64,000 nucleotides of DNA, taken from Entomortierella parvispora. Its lineage: Eukaryota > Mortierellomycota > Mortierellomycetes > Mortierellales > Mortierellaceae. Positions 45,825-57,753 of the stretch are shown piece after piece. The position numbers were made by a program, and so were the translations under genes. The number at the start of each line of letters is the position of its first letter. Positions within the stretch are counted from its first letter, which is position 1. Below the pieces are notes generated by a model. The model saw only the letters and a list, made by a program, of their open reading frames with translations. It was not told the origin of the DNA and searched no databases. The DNA lies in NCBI GenBank assembly GCA_963573315.1, contig OY752152.1, forward strand, positions 1,285,001 through 1,349,000. The letters run 5' to 3'.

Positions 45825-46675
45825 ATGGTCTCCTTCTCCCCGTCCCATTCCCACTCCCATTCTCACTCTTCTTCCTCCTCTTCCTCCCTGTCTTCGTCAT
45901 CAACTTCTCCAACGCTCTCTTCTCCATCCACATCCGTAACCACCCCCTCTGCATCCCACTGCTCGCCCGTCCCTGCGGTATCATCCCCTTTCCCCATGGC
46001 TGCCTCCAAGGGCATCAGCATCCTTGACTCTCATCAACACAACAATGGTGCGAGCAACAGTGCTGGCAGCTATTCCACCTCGATCTCGGGCCCTTTTGGT
46101 TTCTCGGACTACTTTAGCTCGAGTGTCCCCAAGTCAAGCTTTAACAACGACAGCTCAAACAGCATCCACATCGGAAGCCTGAGCAATAATCTCGGCAACC
46201 TTGGCTTGGCAGACTCTCTGCCTACGACCTCATCCTCGCTCAGCTCGGGTCTCTACAACTATAGTTTCCCCAACAGCACCAACGGCAACCATATCAACTT
46301 GAACAATGGCAACAACTCTGTTAATGCTAACGGACCTATTGGTTCCACCATCCAGGAAGAAATCTCGACCATCTTTGTTGTGGGATTCCCCGAGGACATG
46401 CAGGAACGAGAGTTCCAGAACATGTTTGTCTTCACTCCTGGCTTCGAGGCTGCGACGCTCAAGATTCCGAACAAGGACCTACAGGACGACGATGCTTTGA
46501 CCCTTGGTGTTAACGGGGTCAACCCCCGCAAGCAGATTGTAAGTAGACTTGCTTGCTCTTTTTTTCTTGGACCATTGGCCGACTCACCCTCAAAAAGTGG
46601 TGATCAACCCCTGGCTGCTGGGACAACAGATTGATGCGTGCGTTTATTGCGCTCCTATTTTCAGCATTCCATTGT

Positions 46676-46707
<32 letters not shown>

Positions 46708-46800
46708 AATGTAAACAACTGCGTCAATCCACACCACTGATCCTCACTCCAACCACGGCACTCCATTTATCCTTACTGTCGAGATGACCGAGAACAAGAG

Positions 46801-46832
<32 letters not shown>

Positions 46833-48177
46833 CCTCATTCCCTTTCCGAACTAACTGCTTTATATCGTGCACACACCTCATTAGATTGGCTTTGCAAAGT
46901 TTCGCTCGCAGCAAGAGGCGTTGCAAGCCAGGGATGTACTCAACGGCCGAAGAGTCGATGCCGAGAAGGGTTCACTGCTTAAGGCCGAGATGGCAAAGAA
47001 GAATCTCCACACGCGCAGAGGACTCTCAGGACTCTCAAACGAATTGGTGGCAACGACGACTGACCCCGCGGCCATGCCTCCTACTCCAACTAGTCTTAAC
47101 GTCAACAGGAACGGTGGTGGCAGCAGCGGGCTTACAAAGCTGCCTCCAATGCTCCAGCATCGAAACAGTCTCGCCAACGCCGCAGCCTATGACGCCTTTC
47201 ACTCTGTTCCTTGTAGCCCCGCTCTTCCCAGCGACCTGCTCTCACCAAAGGACTACCCTAGCAGCTATGACTTTTACGCGGATGTCTACGCACCAAATAA
47301 CATGAGCTTTGCCGAGTCCTTTGGAGGTCGTCGCCAGTCCTCCACTTTGCTGCAGCAGCAGCAGCAACAGCTGCCTGAGCTGTCGTCTTCCTTCTTGGGT
47401 CGTCAGAGTGGACTAGATGCCAGGGTCGATCCTCTATCAATTGGCAGTTTAAGCAACAGCAACAGCGGTGGATTGGCCAGTTCTTTTGCTGGGTCGTTCC
47501 CCAACTCCATGTCCAACTCGTTCAGCAACAACCGCACCATTGGCTTTGGATCCTCGCAACGATTCCACAAGGGATTTTTGGATCATGAGTCTGACGTACC
47601 TGCCACAACCTCTGGATTTCTTTCAAAATCAATTCCAGCGCTGACCGAGCGTGGGTTTAACAATATGTCATTCAGTGGCGAGGATATGACGAACAATCGC
47701 TTTCAAGTTCTGCCCATCAACACGGTCGCAAGCGTAACTTTGGCTTCACCCAGCCTTCCTTCACCCGGAATCGCCTCCCCCGGATTTCGTGCACCCGTCA
47801 ACCCAGGAGACCAGAACCCTCCTTGCAACACCCTCTACGTCGGAAATTTGCCAATGAACACTTCTGAGGACGAGCTTAGGACTTTGTTCTCTCGCTGTCT
47901 TGGATACCGCCGTCTGTGTTTCCGTACCAAATCCAATGGGCCCATGTGCTTTGTTGAGTTTGAGAACGTGGAATGTGCTACCCAGGCCTTGAATGACCTC
48001 TACGGCAACCCTTTGAGTAACTCTGTGAAGGGCGGCATCCGCCTGAGCTTCTCAAAGAATCCGTTGGGTGTTCGCAACTCTACTCCCAGCCAGCCAAGCG
48101 GCCTTGGACATCAGCTACACGGCTCCTTTTTGGATCGCAGGGACAGCATGAGCGCGATGTTTGACCAGCACTACTAG
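45825..48177 (+). CDS. Whi3/Scw1-type RRM RNA-binding protein
   Basis: Two exons (45825-46538, 46885-48177, phase 0) give 668 residues. A His/Ser-rich start is followed by a first RRM-like region ([38 protein letters not shown], then [20 protein letters not shown] and [20 protein letters not shown]). A long Ser/Asn-rich linker with a short polyQ precedes a canonical C-terminal RRM ([40 protein letters not shown]). This matches Whi3/Scw1 proteins, which bind mRNAs for cell-cycle, wall and polarity control. The 346-bp intron carries an A-run of 30 or more bases (46801-46831) and a GTT repeat. Confidence 0.9.
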
Positions 48178-49579
48178 GGTGAATGTTGGCAAATCGCCTT
48201 CCCCCCCTCTCTCTTCTTATTCCATCATTTTGCATTTCTTCTTTCATTTATTTTTCTTTGCATACTTTTCTGTGAACGGTTTTCAAGACTGTTCAAAACT
48301 GAAGTGCCTGGAAAGCGCAGGAGTTATCATACAACTTTCGAAACTTGTCTGGGTGCTTCTTTCATATATCCAACCAGCGGTATGTTGTTTTTATATACCA
48401 TGGCCCCTCGGCATCTTTCTTTATTCACGTTCATTTACCCTCACCACCCCTCTCTTTGACACCCATATCTCACAAAAACAAAAACAAAAAAAGCAAAAGT
48501 TAGCGTAGCGGCATCTGCATAGCATTCATTCTCTTCATAGCATTCATTTTCATAAACAATATCAATTCATATCTATTTAACAAAAGAAAAACGGCGAGCA
48601 ACGAGCCCGACTTCGGCAGGATATACTTTTTTTCTTCTTCGAGTTCGGTTCAACCGACATATCGAAGGGCCGATATGGGACGATCTTTGTTTCGTCTCCT
48701 TTTCGCCTCCCTTTCTTCAGGATCCCATTAACAACAGACAACGACGAACCTGAACTGACCGATGCAACATTCTTATCGACGCTTGGTGTTTTCCCTTTTT
48801 TTATTTTTGCGTCATGCCGTTCTGTGATCCGGTTTACCCTTCAGGCGTGTTGGAATGGGTGTTTATGATACGGGCTGACAAGCAAAAGGATCTAGCAATG
48901 CACTCCTCAAACAGAGAGAAGGGGCAAAGCAAAAAAAGGTCTCTTGGAAGAATCCGAAGAGACGACAATGGGATCGGGATCCTCGACGAGCAATTGAGCT
49001 TCTTGCTTTGATGGCAACTTTTTTTTGTTAGCACTTTCACTACAAACTCTCTCACCTCACCTTAACACCCTCGGAGTGTCGGACCCATCTCCCGGATTCA
49101 CAAACAATTGCCATTTCGTCCCAATCTCGACACATAATACAGAACACACCCTCCTCCTGTCCCATCGACATTGACGCAGTAACACCACGAGCCAAAAAAA
49201 AAAAAAAAAAAAAAAAAAAAGGAAAGGAGATCAAAGAAAGACCATGCCGTCGGCCATTGGGATGATGATGGTGAGTTATCCAGCAAATTACAGCGGTGGT
49301 GATCATACCTCTTCCATAAGAAAGGGGAAAGGAAAAGGAAAGGCCCAGATCAAGAAAGAAAGAGATCAGGGCTTTGTAATTCCTCTGTATCTGTATCCAC
49401 CCACACTGCCACCCCCTCGATCCAAACCACGACGACGACCAAAAAAGAAAACAGCACCACCAACTCCTTCGTTTTGTCTGCACCATGGAATCCTGCACAA
49501 TCGGCATCATCATCACCCTCATCGTCATCAGGACCATGGCCAACACCCTCCTGGGCATCATCCCACTTGTCTTTTATCT
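48178..49579. other. Intergenic region with uncertain coding content
   Basis: The 3' region of the RNA-binding protein gene is followed by CT-rich DNA and an A-run at 49195-49220. A plus-strand ATG at 49244 (MPSAIGMMM) opens a 336-codon frame through 50254; its composition (Ser/Asn/Cys/His runs) looks like the antisense of the minus-strand frame described next. I cannot decide which is transcribed. Confidence 0.4.
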
Positions 49580-50250
49580 TTAGGAAAAGAGAGGGGTCTG
49601 ACTGAGGTTGGTGGTCATGAGAACCAGAAAGGTCAGCGAGAGACAAGAACACCAAACAGTGACAATAGCAGCAACAACACCACCACCAGCAATTGCTACT
49701 GCAACAGCAACAGTTGCTTCTCCTGCACAACTCTTAGTAGCAGCGACAGCTCCACCGGCAACGGAATGGGCAATAATAGCAATAGCAACTGCGATGGCAG
49801 CGTTGGCAAACCAAGCAATCACGGCCTTGGACTTTTGATACAAAAGGCCTGGGCGTTCAGGTCCAAGAGCATCCTGCATCCCGACAGTGGCTCTGACAGC
49901 GGCTCTGACAGCGGAGGCAGCTGCACCAGCGATCTGAGCTGCAGAACCTCCAGCAGAAGTGGTAGTAGTAGCAGCAGCAGCAGCAGCACCTGCAGTAGCG
50001 ACTGTGACCAGAACAGTAACGGCACATTTGCAAAGACCTTGTTGGGTTCGATGCTGCCGTTGAAAAGGGAGAGGAATGGTCAGCAGAACAGGGGCCAATG
50101 CATCAGCTGCAGCAACCAGTGTGATCCGGTGAGTTGCACAGATCCAGCCACGAGCTTGGCCACAGGTTCAGGCACAGGTATGTCGAAAAAAAGGTTTTGG
50201 TTTTGCACATCTTTTGATCCATCCAGTCAGTTGAACACGATGAAGGGTGG
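49580..50250 (-). CDS. Possible Ala-rich membrane protein, exon(s) only
   Basis: The minus-strand frame ending at 49580 encodes Ala-rich hydrophobic helices (KAVIAWFANAAIAVAIAIIA, GEATVAVAVAIAGGGVVAAI, then a Cys/Leu-rich helix) and stops after TPLFS. The frame is open back to about 50190 through ITLVAAADALAPVLLTIP. Further upstream, 50571-50400 holds another helix (NGLLETALLSFALGLINLFL) that may be an earlier exon, but no ATG or clean splice chain links them. The plus strand also has a long frame here. Treat this as a candidate only. Confidence 0.35.
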
Positions 50251-50982
50251 ATAGGGAGGGGGTCGTGAACAGACGAGCTAGGCATGTTGAGAGCTTTCCT
50301 GGAGGGAAAGACTGGAGAGAGACAGAGGGAGAAAGAAATAGATAAAACAAGTGCTGCATGCCAATGAAATGTTTGAGTGGAGCGAAACGAGCTGGCGAGC
50401 GGACGTGGAGAGCGCCATGCCGAGGACCACAGAAAAGAGAAAAAGGTTGATGAGACCGAGAGCAAAGCTGAGCAGAGCAGTCTCCAAAAGACCATTGCGA
50501 ATGGTCCGTTTATGACTCCAGTCCAATCCCCCCAAGGGAGCGCTTGCATGTGGGATGATCTGCCGCGGCAAAAGTTTATTTGGGATAAGAAATTGGTCCC
50601 CCTCTCTCTTCTCTTTCTCTTTCTCTTTCTCGCTTGCTCTCCTTCTCCTTCATCCAACTGACTGACCTTCTCTTCTTTTTCTCCCTCTTCTTTTTCCTCT
50701 TTCCCCTTCATCTTGATCCCTTTCACCACCAACACCACCGACCGTACACTCTTGCTCTCACTCCTACGTTCTGCCGCATCCTGAACCCTCCAACCACCCC
50801 TGTCGCCCCTTCTCTTCTCTGTGCACACCCAATTGACACCAACAAAACACCTCCGCGCAACAAATCACCTCTTCCTTTCCTCACATTCCTCTCTCTTTCC
50901 CTTGTTCCCTCTTTCCTCCGCTTCCTCCTCCTCCTCTTTCTCTTCCTCCACACTCACAGCCAAACGACCTCTTGTCAGTGCC

Positions 50983-52587
50983 ATGAGACGAGCTGGTCAG
51001 CCTCCCCGAGCCATCCTCTCTGCCCCTGGCAACGGACGAGTCTCTTTCGAGTGTGATCTGATTGACAAAACCCAACAGCAGTCAAAGACCACCATCAATG
51101 GTCGCTTTGCGCCACCCGCCACCGCGAGAACAGAACCTCTGTCATCTTCTGCCCCCTCCGCCTTGTTTCTCTACCAGCCCTTCAGTTCAGACAAAGGCCC
51201 GCCCTCCCCATTGGTGAAAGACATGGAGCGCCCACTGTCTCGCAATAAGACGGTGGCTGGAGGCTTTGATAGATTTGATTCGACCACGAACGTAACAGCA
51301 GCAGCAACGAAAACGGCGGCTGTCGGAGGTCGCAGTGAGGAGAGGTCGCGATTGGTGCCTCGGATCTTGACAGCCAACGACAACGACAACAGCAACGACC
51401 ATGACAGCAATGATGTGACAACAAAGGTTCAAGACCAAGTGGTGCCACAAGAGCACGCATCCGAACAACAACAGCAATCCGTGAGAGCCTCAACAACAAT
51501 GACAGCCTCGCTATTGTCATCATCATCCACAACAATAGCGAGCTCAGATACTGTAGGGTTGGCAACGGTCTCAACCACCGACCCTTCACTTGCTCCCCCG
51601 TTTGTCTCCTTCCCCGCCACCTCCTCAACAAGAGTCGATTCCAAAACTAAAACATCACCCCACCACCAGAGCACAAAGGAGCAACGTCGCCAGTCCTCCG
51701 AAGATGGTCTCACCACCCCAACGACGCATGATCTAGCCATCCCCACAAAATGCCGCATGGTCTTCCATATGCGAGATGAGGTCTCCAAGGTCAAGGGCCA
51801 TAGCGCTGCTGACGGCGGATCGGCCAATTTCAGGCCTCTCCCACAGCCAAGACAATGGCAGGCTGTGCCTCAATATCCTCTAAGAGCGACCACTAGTTTG
51901 AAAACGACCAAGACTGTCACCTTTCAGGAGCCGGAGCCTTGGAAGAAAAGATGTTCAGAGGAGATTATCTCAACCTCTTTCGTGTTGAGTTGTAAGGATG
52001 GCAAAGAAGCGTTCTCCCAGCAACCAACCATCCTGGCGACAAGACCTACGTTTGAGTCTGCACAAAGTCATCAACCAATCCTGTCGAACTCTGAAGAGAC
52101 TGCGCCGACGATCTGTGCCAAGACAGGAAACGCCACAACAGCCCCAGCCACAGCCAACGTTGTCACGCGACCCCCGCCCGCTTCCGTCCCAGCGGCCCTA
52201 TCCTCAGCTGCAAAGGAGCATCATGAACATGTTCGCAATTTCAGCGCGCCTTCGCCATCTGCAGCCTCCGCTATGACCCAAAGAACTATGGAAACGAAAC
52301 CATTGCCCATGACAAGAACTTCAACAGGAAACTCCTCAGCCAGCTATAATAACAGTATCAACAACAGTACAGGCAAAGGCAGCCCTCCTACAAGCAGTGG
52401 GGGCAATCGGTTCAGCCGACTCTGGAAGTCCGTAGCTCAAAAGGTCGGCAATGGTCATGGCCATAACCACCGTCATGCTCAAGATGAGAACAGCGGCTAT
52501 CCAACCAACAAATACCACCATCACATCCATCATTCCCAAATCGCCCAAGGGTCCGATCTGGAACCCTTGGTCGTCAGTGCAAAGTAA
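50983..52587 (+). CDS. Low-complexity protein of unknown function, 534 residues
   Basis: A single exon starts from ATG 50983 after a long CT-rich leader. The frame is open further upstream without an ATG. The product is Ser/Thr/Ala-rich and probably disordered throughout. The most structured-looking spots are CRMVFHMRDEVSKVKGH, KTVTFQEPEPWKKR and a basic amphipathic segment NRFSRLWKSVAQKVGNG, followed by a His-rich stretch. No domain is recognised. Coding is supported by length and codon pattern only. Confidence 0.6.
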   Translation: MRRAGQPPRAILSAPGNGRVSFECDLIDKTQQQSKTTINGRFAPPATARTEPLSSSAPSALFLYQPFSSDKGPPSPLVKDMERPLSRNKTVAGGFDRFDSTTNVTAAATKTAAVGGRSEERSRLVPRILTANDNDNSNDHDSNDVTTKVQDQVVPQEHASEQQQQSVRASTTMTASLLSSSSTTIASSDTVGLATVSTTDPSLAPPFVSFPATSSTRVDSKTKTSPHHQSTKEQRRQSSEDGLTTPTTHDLAIPTKCRMVFHMRDEVSKVKGHSAADGGSANFRPLPQPRQWQAVPQYPLRATTSLKTTKTVTFQEPEPWKKRCSEEIISTSFVLSCKDGKEAFSQQPTILATRPTFESAQSHQPILSNSEETAPTICAKTGNATTAPATANVVTRPPPASVPAALSSAAKEHHEHVRNFSAPSPSAASAMTQRTMETKPLPMTRTSTGNSSASYNNSINNSTGKGSPPTSSGGNRFSRLWKSVAQKVGNGHGHNHRHAQDENSGYPTNKYHHHIHHSQIAQGSDLEPLVVSAK

Positions 52588-55213
52588 ATAGTTGCCTATA
52601 CCCACTTTATCTAGCCCCTTCTTCCTCCTCTCTTTCCGACCTAATATCTTCCACCCTTCATCCCTGCTAATCTTAGCTATACTAGTAATCCGTAATATGT
52701 ATCGTGTACGCTCGTTTACGATGTGATATCTTTTGACACAATGAGATGATTGGAGCATACTATTGTAGAGCTCACCTGACCCTTTCTGACGTCTGTCCAA
52801 AGACTGGAAATACTCGTTCCACAGCTGCCGATCGGTTATCGCCCAAAGTAGCAGTCGTCGTGGCAATGTCGAACAAACAAATAAAACGGTGTTCAAGGGG
52901 ACCCAATAAGGAATCTTATCGAAGTTTGGCTTCCCCAATTTGATAGACCAACACCTCGGAGCTTCGGAGAAAAGTACTGCTCGCCAATTCGGTCTAGAAC
53001 CAGGAAAATCATTGCTAGCCTACTCTCCCCAGAGTATTCTCCCCCATTTTGTTGTACCGGTAGACCACTGTACTTGTGAATGTACCCTCTTTCCCATCCT
53101 GTATGTACCCCAATATTCTTTCTCAGGACTACAACGACGACCAAAACAATTGTGGGACCAATTGTAATATAGTTCCTTCGGACAATTGTCGTCGAGTGGA
53201 CAGAGGGGAACAAGTCGTCAACTGTCCTCTGTACTTACATGTACATCACGTGGAATAAGTGAGGTCAGTGCGACCAAGGCTCTCACGCCCCTCCCCCAAA
53301 CCTCCGAACGAGACTTACCAGAAGCAGCATCAGCGGTGGTCGGTGGGCAAACTCTTGGGCGCACAAAGAGGTCTGGAGCAACAGTTTGTATGAAATGAAA
53401 AGGAGAATTTCTGCGCAAGTAGGGCGTCTCACAATACACTGATTAAACGACGCCTTCGTCCAGCGCACCCATTCAACAATAAATACTACGTCTATTATAT
53501 CGGCAGAACTGGGGTGAAAAACAACGGAATAGAATCTCTAGTTTGCACAATGTCCCGCTGCTGTAAAGGATTTGTCTCAAGGAGCCAGTCAGCGACAGAG
53601 CAGACCTCAGATCGAGAAGACCGCGGCCAAGATCCGAGAGTCTGATTGAACAGGCTGATCGAGAACCCAACGTGGATTAGTAACCCTCTTGGCCCTGAGA
53701 ACCAATCGCGGAAAATCCGTGATCATTGGCGACCGAGACCCCAACGAAGCAACAGCTTCTGATTGAAGACTTGTGAGGAGGTGGCTGTGGAAGCAGAGCG
53801 ATTGGACGCCACTCGGGAAGTACATTTTGGGGGTTCTTTTTTTTTGGGACAGCGACCAAAGTTCTAAAATGTTACATTACAAGGCACATCATAAGTACGT
53901 ACAATGATGATAGATACATTGGCAACTTGTAGACTATGTTTGGTTTGGCTTTGCTGCTCTTTTGTTGTGTGTGTCGCTCCACTCAAAACCTTTGTCAGCT
54001 CTCGTCGTCGTCCCACACACACAGACAGAATGGCACCTTCCTGGCTTAAAAAAATCTCCGTCGGCCTTATGGTTCAAAGAGTGTTTGGTGGCGTGTGATC
54101 GACTTCCTCTTTCAGGACCAAAGAGCCTTGTACATTTTCTACGGGTAATTGCTTTGACGTTTGTATTGAATTCCCATGGAGAGTATTGTTCAAGTCCATG
54201 TTCCCTTGAACAATAATGGAGCTGTAGCACGTTTTTTCTCACGACCCAAGCCCTGCTTTATTTCCTTTGTCAGCGATATCGGCGGCGACAGTTTGCCATG
54301 TGTGTTGTTAAAATAGAGTAGTACAAGACCAAGGGACAATCTCGACATCCCCATCAAGAACTGCTAAAGAGGGAGGCCTGAGCAATGATCTAGGTCATGG
54401 CAGTGGCCAGGACAAGCCAAGGCGTGCATGCAGAAGGTACGGTGAAAGGGAAACAGTTGTTCCCGTTGAGGGGTTTATTTTGACAACCACGCGTGTGAGA
54501 AACAAAACTGAGGGCCAATCGGAAAATCCGGCGTAGTAGTATCGCTCAGTTAATTTTTTCGGCCCGTCCGCTCGTGTGCGACACCCCTGTGCCTGCGGTC
54601 TGATAATGGCCCTGGGCCCGGCTGGTTGGTTCACAGGAATCGACGACGTTGCGTCCATCCAATCGAGTTGGAGAGCCCACTTTGGCAATAATGACAACAC
54701 AAAAGACTTAATCGGTAGAAGTTGTGCTGTTGGACACAACAAGGTATCATGAACGTAATTGGACACACTCTATTGACAGTCTGGATGACTTGCCACTCGG
54801 AAAGGCAACCAACCCGCGGCCAGGAGCACGTCTATTCTAACACAAACCCACTCATGACCGTTCTATCCTTGGTTGTCCCACCCAACCCTGCCTTCTGGCC
54901 AACCCGCTTCGAGGCTTCGAGCCTGGTTTGGTGCGAATGGTCCAAACCTTGGTCAGGTCGAACACAACGCTGTTTGGTTCTCCCGCCCTGCCCCTGGGCA
55001 TCTCGGTCAGCTCGGGAAACTACAAAAGCCGGAGCTGCCGCCCTCTACAACTCTGTTCTTTGTCGCATTGCAACCGTTCCTCGTCCTCGCTTTTCCTTTT
55101 TTATACCTTCTCCCCTCCTCCTCCCGTCTCCTCTCTTCCTCTCTCTCTTTCTCTCTTCCTTCTCATCCTCAACAACCCTCTCTCTCTTTTCTCTTGTCTC
55201 ACTCGCTATCACC
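52588..55213. other. 2.6-kb intergenic region, possibly with a decayed element
   Basis: No intact gene is seen. On the minus strand near 53690-53865 a frame reads VAVPKKKNPQNVLPEWRPIA then LLP, reminiscent of the RT-domain start of LINE-type elements, but stops and frame changes follow. The part before 55214 is CT-rich leader for the transporter. Confidence 0.4.
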
Positions 55214-56923
55214 ATGACAAAAGAATTCCCTGGCAAAATCGAGTTCCATGATGAATCGGCCAAACTGGAGTCGAAAGCGGAGGCTATGACCGAGTACGGT
55301 CCAGGCCAAACGTACGCCAAGATCACCGATGTTCCCTTCGAAGAGTTCCTCCACTACGCTTTGATCCAGAGAACAAAGGAGGAGCACGATGCAGGCGCCA
55401 TTGCCGGTGACGGCATGGCCAATCCTTACGGAAAGTATACCAACCCAAAGTTGCCTATTGCTGCTGTCACCTCTCTCGAGACTGAGGCCGCTGAGATGAC
55501 TCCTGATGAACTCGAACGCTCCAACGCTCGTCGAGCTCTCCGTCAAGCTGGATGGGCCGCCGTCTTCTTCCTGATCACAACCGATATCTTGGGACCCTTC
55601 AACGCCCCCATCGCCATTGCTCAGTTGGGCTATGTTCCCGGTGTCCTGTTGTACGTCTTCATGGGAATTTTCGCCCTCTACTGTGGTCTCCTTCTCTGGC
55701 GCCTGTTTATTCATTTGGACTCTGACCGTTACCCCGTCAAGACCTATGCCGATATCGCCGAGCGTATCTTTGGTCGATCTGCTCGCCACGTTTGCACCGT
55801 TCTCCAGTCTCTCCAGCTTATTGTCAACGTCGGTGTCATCTGTTTGAGTAACGGTCAGTCCCTTGCCCAGATTGTTGCCGGCCAGAGCGGAACCGGTTAC
55901 ATCTGCTTCTCCTTGGCCATTGTTATCTGGGCCCTCTTCGGCATGGTCATTGGTCAGATCCGTACCCTCAAGAACTTCTCTTTCCTCGCCAACTTCGCTG
56001 TGTGGCTCAATCTCCTCGTTATCTTCACCTCAATGGGATTCATTGCTCACTCGCCCCCTAACTATGTTGCCACCGATAAGATGGGTATCCCTCGTGGCCC
56101 TATCGTTACCGCAGCCTTTGTTGCTCTTCCCACGACCACCAAGATCAACGGTATCATGCAAATGGTGTTTGCTTACGGAGGAGCTATGATCTTCCCCGAG
56201 ATTATGGCCGAGATGCGTCGCCCCATGGATTTCTGGAAGGGTATGGCCATGGCCCAGGCCTTGATCTTCTGTGCCTACCTCATGTACGGTATCTTTGTCT
56301 ACGCCTTCCAGGGCCAGTTCACCTTGCCTTTGGCCTACCAGGGCGTCAGCAAGTACTCTTGGCAGACTCTCGGTAACGTCTTGGCTTTGATCACTGGTAT
56401 TATCGCCGCCGGTCTTTACGGAAACATCGGTATCAAGGTCGCCTACATCAACATTGTCGAGGACTGGTTCAAGGGTCCCTCTCTGTTGTCTCGCAAGGGT
56501 CACGTCATCTGGGTTATCATGGTCGTCGTTTACTGGGCTTTGGCCTACATTGTCGGCTCTGCTGTCCCCCAGGTCGAGAACATTTCCTCGTTGATTGCCG
56601 CCATCTGCATCATGCAGTTCTCTTACACCTTCCCCCCAATTCTCCGCTTTGGTTATGATGTCATCACCGATGCCATGTCGGAAGATGCCACCTACGTTCC
56701 CGGTCAGGGTCTTGCTAGTCGCGTGGACACCTGGAGAGATTCTTCGCGCTGGCGCCGTGGTCTCTTCACTGGCCGCGTCTTGTTCAAGTTCTGGAACCTT
56801 GTCCTCTTCTTTGGCTTCGCCATCATGGCCTTCCTCGGCATGTGGGGCTCTGGTGTCTCGATCCAGTCTGCTTTCCAGACCTCGGGAGCTGCCACCTCCT
56901 TTGGCTGCGCTGCCCCTGTTTAA
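55214..56923 (+). CDS. Amino-acid transporter, AAAP family (N-type/MTR-like)
   Basis: An intronless gene of 569 residues; ATG 55214 sits in a good context (CACCATGAC). A hydrophilic N-terminus of about 115 residues precedes about 11 membrane segments, starting with AGWAAVFFLITTDILGPFNA and including GVLLYVFMGIFALYCGLLLW, QSLQLIVNVGVICLSNGQSL and MVFAYGGAMIFPEIMAEMRR, the latter typical of Aa_trans (PF01490) proteins such as Neurospora MTR. It probably imports neutral or aromatic amino acids by proton symport at the plasma membrane or vacuole. Codon use is strongly biased (C-ending), which suggests high expression. Confidence 0.92.
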   Translation: MTKEFPGKIEFHDESAKLESKAEAMTEYGPGQTYAKITDVPFEEFLHYALIQRTKEEHDAGAIAGDGMANPYGKYTNPKLPIAAVTSLETEAAEMTPDELERSNARRALRQAGWAAVFFLITTDILGPFNAPIAIAQLGYVPGVLLYVFMGIFALYCGLLLWRLFIHLDSDRYPVKTYADIAERIFGRSARHVCTVLQSLQLIVNVGVICLSNGQSLAQIVAGQSGTGYICFSLAIVIWALFGMVIGQIRTLKNFSFLANFAVWLNLLVIFTSMGFIAHSPPNYVATDKMGIPRGPIVTAAFVALPTTTKINGIMQMVFAYGGAMIFPEIMAEMRRPMDFWKGMAMAQALIFCAYLMYGIFVYAFQGQFTLPLAYQGVSKYSWQTLGNVLALITGIIAAGLYGNIGIKVAYINIVEDWFKGPSLLSRKGHVIWVIMVVVYWALAYIVGSAVPQVENISSLIAAICIMQFSYTFPPILRFGYDVITDAMSEDATYVPGQGLASRVDTWRDSSRWRRGLFTGRVLFKFWNLVLFFGFAIMAFLGMWGSGVSIQSAFQTSGAATSFGCAAPV

Positions 56924-57679
56924 AGGACAAACCACCATCTCCATCCATATAATGTAATAAAAAGTCCTTAGCCCCGAGACTGTTGTATTTTTTCTATTTT
57001 TTTTTCCCACCCAATTTTTTTTTTGTATTCAATTGAAGAACCAACCACCCTCAATTCCCTGAGCCGAGGGTATGAGATTTAGTTTTGAATCTGTGCTAGT
57101 CTATCAGTCGATCTGCTGTAGCGGCTACAGTAGTGTCAACATCCGAAGCATCCGGGGCGATTGCAAAAACTAGGGCTTACAGATTACAACTTGCTGTCCA
57201 GTCCACTTGCTGTCCACTTGCTCCGCGGGCTCGCGAGGCCTTCTCTCACGCAATTACAGGTAGAACTATTAGACTGGCGTTTTCCGATTTTGAATTGGCG
57301 CGATGGTTGCACTGGGTAGTTCGCAATTGGCGTGCCAATATATTTTTCACTTTGTGCCAATCCTATGATTTTGGCAGTAATTGAACGGTTCCTTTTCCGG
57401 TATCTATCGCAAAACAGTAAACATCGTTTCTCTCCATGTGCTCGTGGTTTTGTTTGCCCTTGGTATACTTCTAACCGTACTATCGAACCTGCAAACTCTA
57501 TAAAAGAAATTTTCACGTTCACCTTTTTTTTCCCACCATCAACTTGGGATTGGTGGCGCAATTATTCTGAGTGGAAATAACGATTTTGCAGGGAAATAAC
57601 GAACAAGATGGTCACGTGATTTACATGATTCAATCTCGAGATATGTAGGTCTAAAAAAGATTCTTAACATCAGCTGGTG
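56924..57679. other. Intergenic region before tRNA-Asn
   Basis: A 3' region with AATAAAA near 56955 and T-runs is followed by DNA without a supported gene. GGTCACGTGATTTAC near 57609-57623 lies about 65 bp upstream of the tRNA. Confidence 0.5.
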
Positions 57680-57753
57680 GCTTCCGTGGCGCAATTGGTT
57701 AGCGCGTCTGACTGTTAATCAGGAGGTTGGTGGTTCAAGCCCACCCGGGAGCG
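57680..57753 (+). tRNA. tRNA-Asn (anticodon GTT)
   Basis: A full cloverleaf can be drawn. The acceptor GCTTCCG pairs with CGGGAGC (one T-G), discriminator G. The D stem is GCGC/GCGC. The anticodon stem TCTGA/TCAGG has loop CTGTTAA with anticodon GTT, and the T stem is GGTGG/CCACC with loop TTCAAGC. No intron is present. A T-rich stretch directly after it can serve as Pol III terminator. Confidence 0.96.

Noticed and set aside
52336-52938. Minus-strand frame of 200 codons over the end of the low-complexity gene
   Set aside because: Antisense of Ser/Asn/His-rich codons and 3' flank; no family pattern or leader.
56030-57010. Minus-strand frame of 326 codons over the transporter
   Set aside because: Antisense shadow of the C-ending codon bias of the transporter gene; no independent signature.
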